Assembly (NCBI GenBank): GCA_022819745.1
Contig: JAJEGS010000001.1
Span: 1 to 64,000, forward strand
From: Candidatus Latescibacterota bacterium
Lineage (GTDB): Bacteria > Latescibacterota > UBA2968 > UBA8231
Direction: 5' to 3'
Length of the DNA: 64,000 bases
Shown here in pieces: positions 51,299-59,937 of the stretch. A program made the position numbers and the translations under genes. A model generated the notes under the pieces. That model made no database searches. It saw only the letters and a program-made list of their open reading frames with translations, and was not told the DNA's origin. Numbering within the stretch: position 1 is the first letter of the stretch; each line of letters begins with the position of its first letter.

Positions 51299-51349
51299 TT
51301 GCGATCCCTCTGAATTATTTTTAACCACTATCTCTGTCAAAGATACGCA

Positions 51350-51365
51350 CACACTTGTAAGTGTG
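51350..51365. promoter_or_regulatory. Inverted repeat upstream of the XRE gene, possible operator
   Basis: CACACTT-GT-AAGTGTG (7-bp arms, 2-base gap). It lies 52 bases upstream of the preferred ATG and about 40 bases from the -35 of the divergent RNA promoter. XRE proteins often bind repeats of this kind at their own promoters. Confidence 0.4.
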
Positions 51366-51405
51366 CAAGGCTCCGTTGTCATTTTCTTTCGATCCATTTT
51401 TCCGC

Positions 51406-51434
51406 TTGACAACACAATCTAGCGTGTGTATTTT
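51406..51434 (+). promoter_or_regulatory. Sigma70-type promoter of structured RNA
   Basis: -35 TTGACA (51406-51411), 17-base spacer, -10 TATTTT (51429-51434). The predicted start at about 51441 is a few bases before the 5' strand of the closing stem of the RNA. Confidence 0.7.
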
Positions 51435-51440
51435 TGTTTC

Positions 51441-51648
51441 TAAATAGAGTGTGGTGGTCCGCTAGCGTGGCTAACGTCTTGACCTGCGATGCTCGGATTT
51501 CCCTTTTCGGGTCGTTGAGATCTTCAAAACTACCTCCCCACACCGCCTCGTTTGAGGATCTCATTTGCGTTTCAAGATCACACCTTCCGGCCGCCACACT
51601 CTTTATTTTATAAGCAGCCCATTTTTAGATGGGCTGCTTTTTTATTTT
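51441..51648 (+). ncRNA. Structured non-coding RNA, 6S-RNA-like candidate
   Basis: Between promoter (51406-51434) and intrinsic terminator (51612-51648) there is no ribosome-binding site or convincing frame. The transcript closes on itself: the 12 bases at 51446-51457 (AGAGTGTGGTGG) pair with 51591-51602 (CCGCCACACTCT) with one G-U. Inside follow a small hairpin (UAGC-GUG-GCUA), pairing of CUUGA with UCAAG, and an apical pairing of GAGATCTTC with GAGGATCTC. That is a long rod about 160 nt from stem to stem, broken by internal loops, as in 6S RNA. I have no sequence motif that proves 6S; other structured RNAs remain possible. Confidence 0.55.
51612..51648 (+). terminator. Intrinsic terminator of the structured RNA
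   Basis: Perfect 11-bp arms (51612-51622 and 51629-51639, AAGCAGCCCAT and complement), loop TTTTAG, followed by a long T-tract (51638-51649 with one A). It ends 30 bases before the glycosyltransferase ATG. Confidence 0.9.
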
Positions 51649-51677
51649 TAGCCTTTACGCCGATTCCTTTATACACC

Positions 51678-52793
51678 ATGCGTATCTGTATGGTCGCCTT
51701 CACCGACCTGAATTTCGACTACCGCATCTACCGGGAGGCTACTTCGCTACGCCGCGTTGGTCACCAAGTCGTAATCATCGCCTCCTCTTTCAACTCAGCC
51801 CCTCTCAAGGGGTGGGACGATTTTGAAATCTATCCGATTCCGCTAGACCGGAGCCGCTCGCTGCGCCGCCTTTACCCTTTGTTTTGGCAACGGGCCTATC
51901 CCCTGCTCGTCGAGACCCAGCCGGATGCCTATCACGCCCACGACTTAGATTCACTCTGGCCAGCAGTGCGGGCTGCACAGCGACTAGATCTGCCCCTCGT
52001 CTATGACGCACACGAATTTTGGACCGAGCAGTCCTCACTGGTCAACCGGCCGCTGATGCGGTCTTGCTGGAGTTTGCTAGAGCAGCGGCTGATAAGACGG
52101 GTAGATCGCGTCATAACCGTCAGCGGATCTATCGCCCAATCGCTCAGGAAGCGTTACCGCCTTGACGAGGTCGTCGTTCTGCGCAACTTGCCGCTATTCC
52201 GCCACAAGGTCCAAAGCAACCTGATACGCGAAACGCTATACTTGCCCGATGATCGCCCCGTTGTTCTCTACCAAGGAGGATTTCTCACCGAAAATGGCCT
52301 GCGCGAGCAAATTGAGGCCGCCGCAGGGCTTGCCGCCGCCTTAGTTTTAATTGGGGATGGGCCGAGTGAACAGGCCCTGCGGCACCAAGTTCGCGCTGCG
52401 GGCCTAGAGGACCGGGTCTATTTTATTCCCCGAGTGCCCTTTTACCAACTTCACAATTATACTTGCTCGGCCGACTTGGGGCTGTGTCTGATCAAAGGCA
52501 CGGGCAAGAGCTTCTATTACTCGCTGCCCAACAAGCTGTTTGAGTATATGATGGCCGGGCTACCGGTCTTAGCCAGCAACTTCCCTGAAATGGAGCGCAT
52601 CGTCCGCGAAACGCGTACCGGAACTACGGTCGATCCAACCAATATAGCAGCCATTCGAGAGCAGATCGCCGCTTTTTTGGACAATGCAGCGCAGCGAGAG
52701 GCGTGTGCCAAGGCGAGTTTGCAGGCGGCACAGCACTATAACTGGGAACGAGAAGCCGCTCAACTCACCCAGCTTTACGAAACCTTAGCATGA
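51678..52793 (+). CDS. Glycosyltransferase, GT-B fold (family 4-like)
   Basis: 371 aa from ATG 51678; the open frame further upstream runs through the RNA gene and is not used. N-terminal RICMVAFTDLNFDYRIYREATSLRRVGHQV and DAYHAHDLDSLWPAV are the acceptor-side domain; the C-terminal domain has VLYQGGF, LVLIGDGPSE and the PNKLFEYMMAGLPVLAS donor-site segment (E-x7-E type). It probably adds a sugar to an envelope polysaccharide or lipid. Ends overlapping the next glycosyltransferase (ATGA). Confidence 0.9.
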   Translation: MRICMVAFTDLNFDYRIYREATSLRRVGHQVVIIASSFNSAPLKGWDDFEIYPIPLDRSRSLRRLYPLFWQRAYPLLVETQPDAYHAHDLDSLWPAVRAAQRLDLPLVYDAHEFWTEQSSLVNRPLMRSCWSLLEQRLIRRVDRVITVSGSIAQSLRKRYRLDEVVVLRNLPLFRHKVQSNLIRETLYLPDDRPVVLYQGGFLTENGLREQIEAAAGLAAALVLIGDGPSEQALRHQVRAAGLEDRVYFIPRVPFYQLHNYTCSADLGLCLIKGTGKSFYYSLPNKLFEYMMAGLPVLASNFPEMERIVRETRTGTTVDPTNIAAIREQIAAFLDNAAQREACAKASLQAAQHYNWEREAAQLTQLYETLA

Positions 52794-53719
52794 GCGCCCC
52801 GCTGACGCTTAGCGTCGTAATACCGACCTATGACGAGCCTGAGCGCCTCGAAGCAGCACTTAAGAGCCTGTCGCAGCAAAATTACCCCGATGAAGCGACC
52901 CAAATCATCGTAGTGGACGATGCCTCCCCCCATTTGGACGCCGAGCGGTTGCATGCGGAAATCGCGCCGTTAGAGTTGCAGCTACTCCGCAACGAACAGA
53001 ATCAGGGACGCGCCCGGGCGCGCAACGCAGCCCTGCGGGTCGCCAGTGGTGATATCGTCGTCTTTCTCGACAGCGACATGACCGTCGGCACTAATTTTCT
53101 CCGCGCTCATGCCCAACGACATCAAAACCACGCGGAAGCCGTTTTTGTCGGCAACATCCGCTTTGCCAGTGAAATTCCCGCTACATCCCTGACTCGCTAT
53201 CTCGAAGGGAGGGGCGTTCACAGGGTTGACGAGGACAAGCCCATACCCTTCAACTGCTTTGTCACCGGCAACTCCTCGGTGCGCCGGTCATCCCTGCTTC
53301 GCGTGGGTTTTTTCGACGAAGATCTAACTGCTTATGGCGGCGAGGATCTAGAATTGGGGTACCGCCTCCATTTGGCGGGTATTCCGTTCTACTATGCCCC
53401 TGAAGCCCTATCGCACCACAATCACTTGCGTTCGTTGGAGCCGCTTTGCCGTCTGATGCAGACCTATGGCAGCAAGTCAATCCCGATCCTTTTAAAAAAA
53501 CATCCCGAACTGGACGCCGTACTCCGGTTAGACTTTATCAGGGCCGCGGCCTTTTCCCCTCGGCGGCTCGCGCTCCAGCTAGCCTTGTTGCCGCCGATTC
53601 ACTACCCCATCCGCTGGATGACCCGCTGGCTTGTGAAAACTTATGTCCCGGATCTGCTTTTTAGCTACTTGTTCTGGTCCAGTCGCACGCGAGGTTATAT
53701 GCGTGCTCTAAACGAATAA
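52790..53719 (+). CDS. Glycosyltransferase family 2
   Basis: 309 aa. GT-A fold: LSVVIPTYDEPERLEAALKSL at the N-terminus, VVDDASPH, and the DxD-type VVFLDSDMTVG that binds the sugar nucleotide with a divalent metal. ED motif in GGEDLELGYRLH. A C-terminal hydrophobic helix (about 258-280) may hold it at the membrane. Overlaps the family 4 gene by four bases; the two probably build one glycan. Confidence 0.92.
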   Translation: MSAPLTLSVVIPTYDEPERLEAALKSLSQQNYPDEATQIIVVDDASPHLDAERLHAEIAPLELQLLRNEQNQGRARARNAALRVASGDIVVFLDSDMTVGTNFLRAHAQRHQNHAEAVFVGNIRFASEIPATSLTRYLEGRGVHRVDEDKPIPFNCFVTGNSSVRRSSLLRVGFFDEDLTAYGGEDLELGYRLHLAGIPFYYAPEALSHHNHLRSLEPLCRLMQTYGSKSIPILLKKHPELDAVLRLDFIRAAAFSPRRLALQLALLPPIHYPIRWMTRWLVKTYVPDLLFSYLFWSSRTRGYMRALNE

Positions 53720-53747
53720 AGAATAACGACTTATATTATATAGCCTT

Positions 53748-54554
53748 ATGAGTACTCACTATCCCCGCTTCTCCCAAGTTCTTCGCGTAGCGCTACCTGC
53801 GCTCCTGCTAGCCCACTTCATAGTTTGGCCCATCGTCGGCCTCCTATCCCTACATGCTGGTATTATTGCCGCCGAATGTACCCTTCTGTGGTTTGTGGCC
53901 CTTTATATTCGTCGGCATCGCCTAATTGCCGAAGACCTGCTTCTGTTCAACGCCACACCGGCTGCGCCCCTGTTGCTGACAATCCCGGCGACTGTTTGCT
54001 GTAGCCTCGTAATCGCCGAACTCGACTTGTATCTGGCCTATCTCCTCGGCCTGATAGATCTGTCCATGCCGCTGTCTTTTCAGAAAAACCTGCTGGAGAT
54101 TCAGATTATCCGCGGACTAGCAGATATCCCCAAGGGACTGGTAACGCTAGTGCTAGTACCTGTGTTTTGCGAAGAGCCCCTCTTCCGCGGACTTGTGTTC
54201 ACGAGTCTTTGCGCCCACTATGGGCCACGCTGGGCGCTAGGCGGTTCGGCCCTGCTGTTTGCCATTTCTCACTTCAACCCTTGGCAAATGATCCCCCTCC
54301 TCCTCTTTGGGCTCTTCCTCGGCGCTTTAGTTTACTGGACTCACAGTATCTATCCTGCTATGCTCGCCCACGCAATCAACAACTTGACTTCGATAATTGG
54401 GATCAACTTGCGCACTTACTTAGGCATAGATGGCCTCGGTCCCTCCCAACATCTCCCCATGCCTTTGGTCCTGCTCGCCGGCCTACTCCTACTTGCCAGC
54501 CTCCTGCTTCTCAGCCGCCGCCCCGCCATTATGCCGCTGTTGACTAGGAGGTAA
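53748..54554 (+). CDS. CPBP-family intramembrane metalloprotease
   Basis: 268 aa with about eight hydrophobic segments. The family motifs are visible: FCEEPLFRGLVF (EExxxR), FAISHFNPW (the FxxxH motif) and AHAINNLTS (the HxxxN/B motif). Members (Rce1/CAAX-like) process prenyl proteins in eukaryotes and confer bacteriocin immunity or process peptides in bacteria. A TATATTATATAG stretch just upstream could be a -10 box, leaving a very short leader. Confidence 0.88.
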   Translation: MSTHYPRFSQVLRVALPALLLAHFIVWPIVGLLSLHAGIIAAECTLLWFVALYIRRHRLIAEDLLLFNATPAAPLLLTIPATVCCSLVIAELDLYLAYLLGLIDLSMPLSFQKNLLEIQIIRGLADIPKGLVTLVLVPVFCEEPLFRGLVFTSLCAHYGPRWALGGSALLFAISHFNPWQMIPLLLFGLFLGALVYWTHSIYPAMLAHAINNLTSIIGINLRTYLGIDGLGPSQHLPMPLVLLAGLLLLASLLLLSRRPAIMPLLTRR

Positions 54555-54625
54555 TTCGCTCCGCCCGATTACAACTGAACTATTGGGGGAGAGGCAGTTA
54601 CGTAGAAAAACGTTCCCTAATTAAA

Positions 54626-55495
54626 TCAGCTCAGTACCTTCGCTACCGTTTCACCAATTTCCGCCGGACTCTCACAGGTGTGAATCCCTGCTTCCCGCAT
54701 CGCCGCCATTTTGTCCTCGGCCGTTCCCTTACCGCCTGAAATAATAGCTCCTGCATGTCCCATCCGCCGCCCTGGAGGTGCCGTGCGCCCCGCGATAAAG
54801 CCAATGACGGGCTTGTCGTAGCACTCTTTGATATAGGCGGCCGCTTCCTCTTCAGCCGTGCCGCCAATCTCGCCGATCATCACGACCGCATCGGTCTCGG
54901 GGTCGTCCTTAAAGAGTGCCAGCGCGTCCACAAAGCGCGTACCAATGATTGGATCGCCGCCAATGCCGATGGCTGTGGACTGGCCTAAGCCTCGCTCAGT
55001 GAGCTGCCCCACGGCTTCATAGGTTAGCGTTCCACTGCGCGAGATAATACCCACGCGCCCTGGCTGGTGAATAAAGTGGGGCATAATGCCGATTTTGCAC
55101 TTCCCCGGCGAGATGACGCCGGGGCAATTAGGCCCGATTAGCCGAATAGAGCGCGCCTGGACATAATGGTAGGCTTTAACCATGTCGCTCACGGGGATGT
55201 TCTCGGTGATACAGATGACTAGCTCTATACCGGCATCGGCCGCTTCCATGATGGCGTCGGCGGCAAAGGGGGCTGGCACAAAGATGATCGAAGCATTGGC
55301 TCCCGAGGCCTCAACGCCTTCGGCGACCGTGTTAAACACTGGAACGCCTTCAAATTCTTGGCCTCCTTTGCTAGGTGTTGCTCCTCCGACCACTTTCGTG
55401 CCGTACTCCAGCATTTGTCGCGTGTGAAAAGATCCCTCCGACCCAGTAATTGCCTGTACGAAGACCTTGGTGTTTTCGTCGATTAAAACGCTCAT
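54626..55495 (-). CDS. sucD: Succinate--CoA ligase alpha subunit
   Basis: 289 aa from ATG 55495 (AGAGGAA upstream; the ORF to 55567 starts inside sucC and is not used). CoA-binding [21 protein letters not shown] and the active-site [20 protein letters not shown] segment with the phosphohistidine (GHAGAI) are typical. TCA-cycle enzyme, forms succinate and ATP/GTP. Follows sucC by 13 bases. Confidence 0.96.
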   Translation of the reverse strand: MSVLIDENTKVFVQAITGSEGSFHTRQMLEYGTKVVGGATPSKGGQEFEGVPVFNTVAEGVEASGANASIIFVPAPFAADAIMEAADAGIELVICITENIPVSDMVKAYHYVQARSIRLIGPNCPGVISPGKCKIGIMPHFIHQPGRVGIISRSGTLTYEAVGQLTERGLGQSTAIGIGGDPIIGTRFVDALALFKDDPETDAVVMIGEIGGTAEEEAAAYIKECYDKPVIGFIAGRTAPPGRRMGHAGAIISGGKGTAEDKMAAMREAGIHTCESPAEIGETVAKVLS

Positions 55496-55508
55496 TCCCG
55501 TATTCCTC

Positions 55509-56666
55509 TTATCGAATCGTCGCCTTGACCAGCGTTGCGGCGTCTTTAAGCCCCTGCCCAACGGCAAAATCCATGTCGGAGTTTTCCAGCATCTCGGCGG
55601 CTACATCTGCGTTGGTCCCAGCCAGTCGCACGACGACCGGCACGTTGACTTCAATGTTTTTGCGTGCCTCAATCACGCCAGCAGCCACGCGGTCGCAGCG
55701 CACAATGCCGCCGAAGATGTTGATGAGAATGGCCTTTACATTCGGGTCGGAAAGCAAAATGCGGAAGCCATTTTCTACGGTTTCGGCGCTGGCTCCCCCT
55801 CCTACATCCAAGAAATTGGCTGGCTCAGCACCGGACAGCTTGATAATGTCCATGGTTGCCATCGCCAGCCCGGCACCGTTGACCATACAGCCGATATTGC
55901 CGTCGAGCTTGATGTAGTTCAGATCGTATTTGGCGGCTTCGACCTCTAACTGTTCCTCTTCATCCAAGTCGCGCATTTCCGCTAAGTCGGGGTGGCGAAA
56001 GAGCGCGTTGTCGTCTAGGTCTATTTTGGCGTCCAGCGCCAAAAGCTGCCCATCGGCGGTCGCCACCAAAGGATTGACTTCGACCAGTGAGCAATCGGCA
56101 TCGACATAGGCTCTGTAAAGGCTAAGAATAAAACTGGCTGCTTGGCGCACCTGCTTACCCTCGAAGCCAAGCCCAAAGGCTAGGCGCGTCGCTTGGAATG
56201 CCTGTAGCCCCACTGCGGGGTCAACCGTTTCCTTGAGAATTTTTTCTGGGGTCTCTGCGGCGACCTCCTCGATCTCCATTCCACCCTCTTGGCTGGCCAT
56301 GACCACTGGCTTGCATTGGGTCCGGTCGAGCGTGATGCCCAGATAAAGCTCGCGTTCTATATCTGAGGCCTGCTCCACTAAGACTTGCTTGACCCTTTGG
56401 CCTTCCGGGCCGGTCTGGTGCGTAACGAGCTGCATACCGAGAATCTCGCTGGCCGCTTGGCGAGCCTCTGCGGGGCTAGCGGCCAGTTTGACGCCTCCGC
56501 CCTTGCCGCGACCTCCAGCGTGGATTTGGGCCTTAACTACGACTTTTCCACCCGATTCGGCGGCCACGCGTTCGGCTTGGTCGGCTGTGGTGGCCACGTT
56601 GCCACTCGGTACGGCGACTTGGTACTGGCGCAGAATTTCTTTGGCTTGATATTCGTGAATTTTCAT
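55509..56666 (-). CDS. sucC: Succinate--CoA ligase beta subunit
   Basis: 385 aa. ATP-grasp domain: [19 protein letters not shown] at the N-terminus, [26 protein letters not shown] and the C-terminal [12 protein letters not shown] and [11 protein letters not shown], which are the nucleotide-binding and subunit-contact motifs. Forms an alpha-beta pair with sucD. Confidence 0.97.
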   Translation of the reverse strand: MKIHEYQAKEILRQYQVAVPSGNVATTADQAERVAAESGGKVVVKAQIHAGGRGKGGGVKLAASPAEARQAASEILGMQLVTHQTGPEGQRVKQVLVEQASDIERELYLGITLDRTQCKPVVMASQEGGMEIEEVAAETPEKILKETVDPAVGLQAFQATRLAFGLGFEGKQVRQAASFILSLYRAYVDADCSLVEVNPLVATADGQLLALDAKIDLDDNALFRHPDLAEMRDLDEEEQLEVEAAKYDLNYIKLDGNIGCMVNGAGLAMATMDIIKLSGAEPANFLDVGGGASAETVENGFRILLSDPNVKAILINIFGGIVRCDRVAAGVIEARKNIEVNVPVVVRLAGTNADVAAEMLENSDMDFAVGQGLKDAATLVKATIR

Positions 56667-56837
56667 GAGCGTTATCTATTCTATATCGGTGGAAGGAACG
56701 CAAAAGAGTATAAAAACCTTCCCCTATCAGCAAGGCGATCTAAGAAGCGACCAGCGCAAGTAGCAAACTAGGGCTGTTGATCGTTGGGAAAGTCCCGTAA
56801 TATTCAGGTACATCTAAAGATCCCGAGGAGGTAGCCT

Positions 56838-57590
56838 GTGAAAATCTTGTTAATCGGCGGGGCCGGTCACGTCGGCACCTGTACTACTCCCTACCTTAGA
56901 CGCCATCACGATCTGCGCGTGTTGGACATCGCCAAGCCTCGGCACGAGGTAGAATACATCGAAGGCTCTATCGCCGACCCGGAGGCCCTCGCTCGTGCCC
57001 TAGACGGAGTGGATGCCTTCATCAACTTGACCATGAAGAGCGGCCAAGGCGGCCTCGACAGCCACCAGACCGAGACCCAGATCGTCGATAACTACACGGT
57101 CAACTGTCTGGGACTGCATCTGCTTCTGTACACAGCTTGGAGGCTAGGTATTAAAAGAGGCGTCCACACCTCCACCATGAGCGCCCACTACCGCGCCCGC
57201 TCCTATTATCCGTCCGAGGAAGAAGTGCCGCTCGATAGCCCCAGTGTGTACGGCTTCACTAAAGGGCTAGCCGAGGGCATTTGTCACTATTTCGCCCGCC
57301 AATTTGACCTGAACTTGGCGGTCCTTCGCATTACCGGTCCGCGCACTCGAGGGCAATTCATAGAACAAGCCAAAAATCCACCACATTATCCTCCCGGCAG
57401 TCTTTACTTTACCGATGAGGAAGATTTGGCTAGGGCCTATCTAGCCGCTCTGGACTACGTTTGCACAGGTCATGGCCGCTGCGACGCCTTCTTCATATCG
57501 GGCGACGCCGACCACCGCGAGATGAACATGTCCAAAGCACGAGCTGTTTTGGGCTGGGAGCCTAAATCGCACCTGACGCTGGAGGAGTGA
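56838..57590 (+). CDS. NAD-dependent epimerase/dehydratase
   Basis: 250 aa starting at GTG 56838 behind GGAGG. Extended short-chain dehydrogenase: GGAGHVG for NAD(P), and the catalytic Tyr-x3-Lys in SVYGFTKGLAE with a Ser/Thr upstream (HTSTMS). The substrate is probably a nucleotide sugar or sugar acid. Shorter than the usual 310-350 aa; the C-terminal substrate cap is compact. Flanked by sucC (divergent) and the rplU-rpmA terminator (convergent). Confidence 0.86.
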   Translation: MKILLIGGAGHVGTCTTPYLRRHHDLRVLDIAKPRHEVEYIEGSIADPEALARALDGVDAFINLTMKSGQGGLDSHQTETQIVDNYTVNCLGLHLLLYTAWRLGIKRGVHTSTMSAHYRARSYYPSEEEVPLDSPSVYGFTKGLAEGICHYFARQFDLNLAVLRITGPRTRGQFIEQAKNPPHYPPGSLYFTDEEDLARAYLAALDYVCTGHGRCDAFFISGDADHREMNMSKARAVLGWEPKSHLTLEE

Positions 57591-57596
57591 AAAGTC

Positions 57597-57634
57597 AAAA
57601 AAAGCAGGCCCAACCATGCTGGTAGAGCCTGCTT
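57597..57634 (-). terminator. Intrinsic terminator of rplU-rpmA
   Basis: On the minus strand the arms AAGCAGGC / GCCTGCTT (57634-57627 and 57609-57602; the long loop can partly pair) are followed by a run of seven T (57603-57597). It lies 46 bases after the rpmA stop and abuts the stop of the convergent epimerase gene. Confidence 0.85.
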
Positions 57635-57679
57635 CAATTACTATGGACGATTCGCGTTGTGACTTATTAACGCATCTTA

Positions 57680-57934
57680 TCAGGCGGCGTAAACGCTCAC
57701 CCGCTTGCCCTTCCTGCCAAAAGACTCAAATTTCACCTGCCCTTCAATGGTGGCGAAAAGCGTGTCATCCCCACCCTTCTTGACGTTGACACCCGGATGA
57801 ATGCGCGTCCCGCGCTGCCGCACGATAATCGTGCCGGCGCTGACCTTCTCTCCGCCAAAGCGCTTAACGCCTAGACGCTGGGCATTGCTATCGCGCCCGT
57901 TTTTGGAACTGCCGACACCCTTTTTATGAGCCAT
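57680..57934 (-). CDS. rpmA: 50S ribosomal protein bL27
   Basis: 84 aa. [21 protein letters not shown] then [13 protein letters not shown] and [10 protein letters not shown] are bL27 throughout. The N-terminal tail (AHKKG) reaches the peptidyl-transferase centre; no Firmicute-type cleavable extension is present. Begins 19 bases after rplU. The usual next gene, obgE, is absent. Confidence 0.98.
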   Translation of the reverse strand: MAHKKGVGSSKNGRDSNAQRLGVKRFGGEKVSAGTIIVRQRGTRIHPGVNVKKGGDDTLFATIEGQVKFESFGRKGKRVSVYAA

Positions 57935-57953
57935 GATCTAGTCCTTTCTCACT

Positions 57954-58271
57954 TCAGTTCGGGAGAACGATGTCCTCGACCCGAATCTCGGTGTAATCCT
58001 GGCGGTGGCCGGTGCGCCGCCGGTATTTCTTGCGCCGTTTCTTCTTAAAAACGACAATCTTGTCGCCGCGACCGTGACCGACGACCATCGCCGAAACACT
58101 GGCTCCTTCGACCGTGGGGCTGCCAACACTAGTCTCGTCGTCGCCGGAAACTAGCAGGACATCGGTAAATTCTTGGGTGCTACCTTCTTCGACCTGAAGC
58201 CGGGGTACGCGCAGACACTGACCCTTATCGACTTTGACCTGATGGCCGGCGATATTGACAACTGCATACAT
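57954..58271 (-). CDS. rplU: 50S ribosomal protein bL21
   Basis: 105 aa from ATG 58271, with AGGAG at good spacing. MYAVVNIAGHQVKVDKGQ and the late KKKRRKKYRRRTGHRQDYTEIRVE are typical of bL21, which binds 23S rRNA. Its own promoter lies at the end of the upstream RNase gene. Confidence 0.97.
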   Translation of the reverse strand: MYAVVNIAGHQVKVDKGQCLRVPRLQVEEGSTQEFTDVLLVSGDDETSVGSPTVEGASVSAMVVGHGRGDKIVVFKKKRRKKYRRRTGHRQDYTEIRVEDIVLPN

Positions 58272-58322
58272 GAATTGCACTCCTACGCTAAGACTACTTC
58301 GCAATCAACCAAGAGGCTTTTA

Positions 58323-58350
58323 AAGATATGGGTCAGAATTTTTCTGTCAA
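58323..58350 (-). promoter_or_regulatory. Promoter before rplU
   Basis: Minus strand: TTGACA (58350-58345), 16-base spacer, TATCTT (58328-58323), about 50 bases upstream of the rplU ATG and overlapping the stop of rng. Confidence 0.6.
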
Positions 58351-59870
58351 ACTCGGAACTCAGCCGTCACATCTAGACTGCGTTTGGTCGAGAAGAACCG
58401 ATAGTCTTGGGGGCCCAACGTAGAATCGGTCTCTATTTGGAGGCGAGCTTTGGTCGCCTTGCGCAATGATTTAAGCCGTTCTTCGCGGTTTTCTAGCATA
58501 TAGGTGGCCACCTCGGGATGGACCTTTAACACGTAGCGCCTTTCGCGGGTGGCAGCATAAGAACGCTGAAGCCAGCGTTCAATCCAAGTCAGGGTGGTGT
58601 CTGGCCCCATAATCCGGCCCGTGCCGCTGCAAATGGGACAAGGTTCACTATGAGTGTGCAAAAGGTTTGGTCGGACGCGCTGGCGCGTCATTTCGACCAA
58701 GCCAAACTCGCTGATGTGTGGGCTGATCGAGACTTTCGCCCGATCCCGTTTGAATTCATCAACCAAGCAGTCAACGACCTTTTTGCGATTGCGCTCCTCG
58801 TTCATATCGATAAAGTCGATGACTATAATGCCGCCAATGTCGCGGAGCTTGAGCTGGCGGGCAATCTCACGAGCTGCCCTCAGATTGGTATTGAGATTGT
58901 TTTCCTCCTGATCGTCGGAGCCGAGGTAACGGGCTGAATTCACGTCGATAAAGGTTCCTGCCTCGGCGTAGTCGATGACCAAGGCTCCGCCCCGCCGCAA
59001 CCACACGGTGCGATTGGTCGCCTTCTCAATATCTTCCTCAATGTTGAAGGCATCGAAAATGGGCCGACGATCCCCGTAAAGCTCCACCCTTTGGCGCAAT
59101 TTAGGTGAAACTTGGCGCAAATAAGCTGTGATCTCCTTGTACAGTTCTTTGCTATCGACGACTAGTCGTTCCACATTGTCGGTGAATAGGTCGCGTATTA
59201 TGCTGGAGGTCATGCCCATCTCCTTGTACACCAAGGCAGGTGCTTCGACCTTTCTGCTCGTCTTGATCAGACGCTCGTGGTTTTTCACTAGCTGCTTCAT
59301 ATCGCGTTTGAACTCGCGATCACTCTGCCCTTGCCCTTCTGTGCGCACGATTACCGAGTAGCCATCGGGTTTGATCTTAAATACCAGATCTCTCAGTCTT
59401 TTGCGTTCGTTTCGACTGATGATCTTGCGGGACACACCAACCCAGTTGCCGCCCGGAACCAGCACCATAAAGCGACCCGGAAGCGATAGCTGCGTTGTCA
59501 CACGGGCACCTTTGGTGCCGATGGGCTCTTTGGTAACCTGCACCAACACCTCTTCGCCCTTCTTGATCAGGTTTTGAATAGCAGGATAACCGCGATGGCG
59601 AGAACGGCGCCCGTTACGCGCGCCATCGGTCTCGTCTCTGTCTGCTTCCATCATATCGCGCACTTGGAGAAACGCGGTGCGGTCATGGCCTATCTCGACA
59701 AAGGCGGCCTGTAACCCAGGCAAAACGGCCGTTACAATCCCTTTGTATATATCCCCTACCGTCCGCTCGTTTTCGGGTCTTTCGATCCAGACCTCGGCTA
59801 GACGCCCATCTTCCAAGATGGCAATACGGGATTCGTGAATACCTTGGTTGATAAAAATTTCTGTTTGCAC
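58347..59870 (-). CDS. rng: Ribonuclease E/G family protein (RNase G type)
   Basis: 507 aa starting at GTG 59870 with GAGGA upstream. S1-like domain near residues 38-100 (ERTVGDIYKGIVTAVLPGLQ, AAFVEIGHDRTAFL), an RNase-H-like/5' sensor region, DNase I-like catalytic region with the metal Asp in IVIDFIDM, and the zinc-link CPIC. It cuts single-stranded RNA in mRNA turnover and rRNA maturation. It lacks the long C-terminal scaffold of E. coli RNase E. The gene lies directly upstream of rplU-rpmA, a common arrangement. Confidence 0.94.
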   Translation of the reverse strand: MQTEIFINQGIHESRIAILEDGRLAEVWIERPENERTVGDIYKGIVTAVLPGLQAAFVEIGHDRTAFLQVRDMMEADRDETDGARNGRRSRHRGYPAIQNLIKKGEEVLVQVTKEPIGTKGARVTTQLSLPGRFMVLVPGGNWVGVSRKIISRNERKRLRDLVFKIKPDGYSVIVRTEGQGQSDREFKRDMKQLVKNHERLIKTSRKVEAPALVYKEMGMTSSIIRDLFTDNVERLVVDSKELYKEITAYLRQVSPKLRQRVELYGDRRPIFDAFNIEEDIEKATNRTVWLRRGGALVIDYAEAGTFIDVNSARYLGSDDQEENNLNTNLRAAREIARQLKLRDIGGIIVIDFIDMNEERNRKKVVDCLVDEFKRDRAKVSISPHISEFGLVEMTRQRVRPNLLHTHSEPCPICSGTGRIMGPDTTLTWIERWLQRSYAATRERRYVLKVHPEVATYMLENREERLKSLRKATKARLQIETDSTLGPQDYRFFSTKRSLDVTAEFRV

Positions 59871-59937
59871 GATCTGTCCTCACGTTTAGTAGTCATAATA
59901 TCAGTATCGGCGATTTCAAAGTCCCGCTTATCGCCGT

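Noticed and set aside
57602..57634. Hairpin read as terminator of the epimerase gene on the plus strand
   Set aside because: The T-run is only on the minus strand; on the plus strand the stem is followed by CAATTAC. It belongs to rplU-rpmA.
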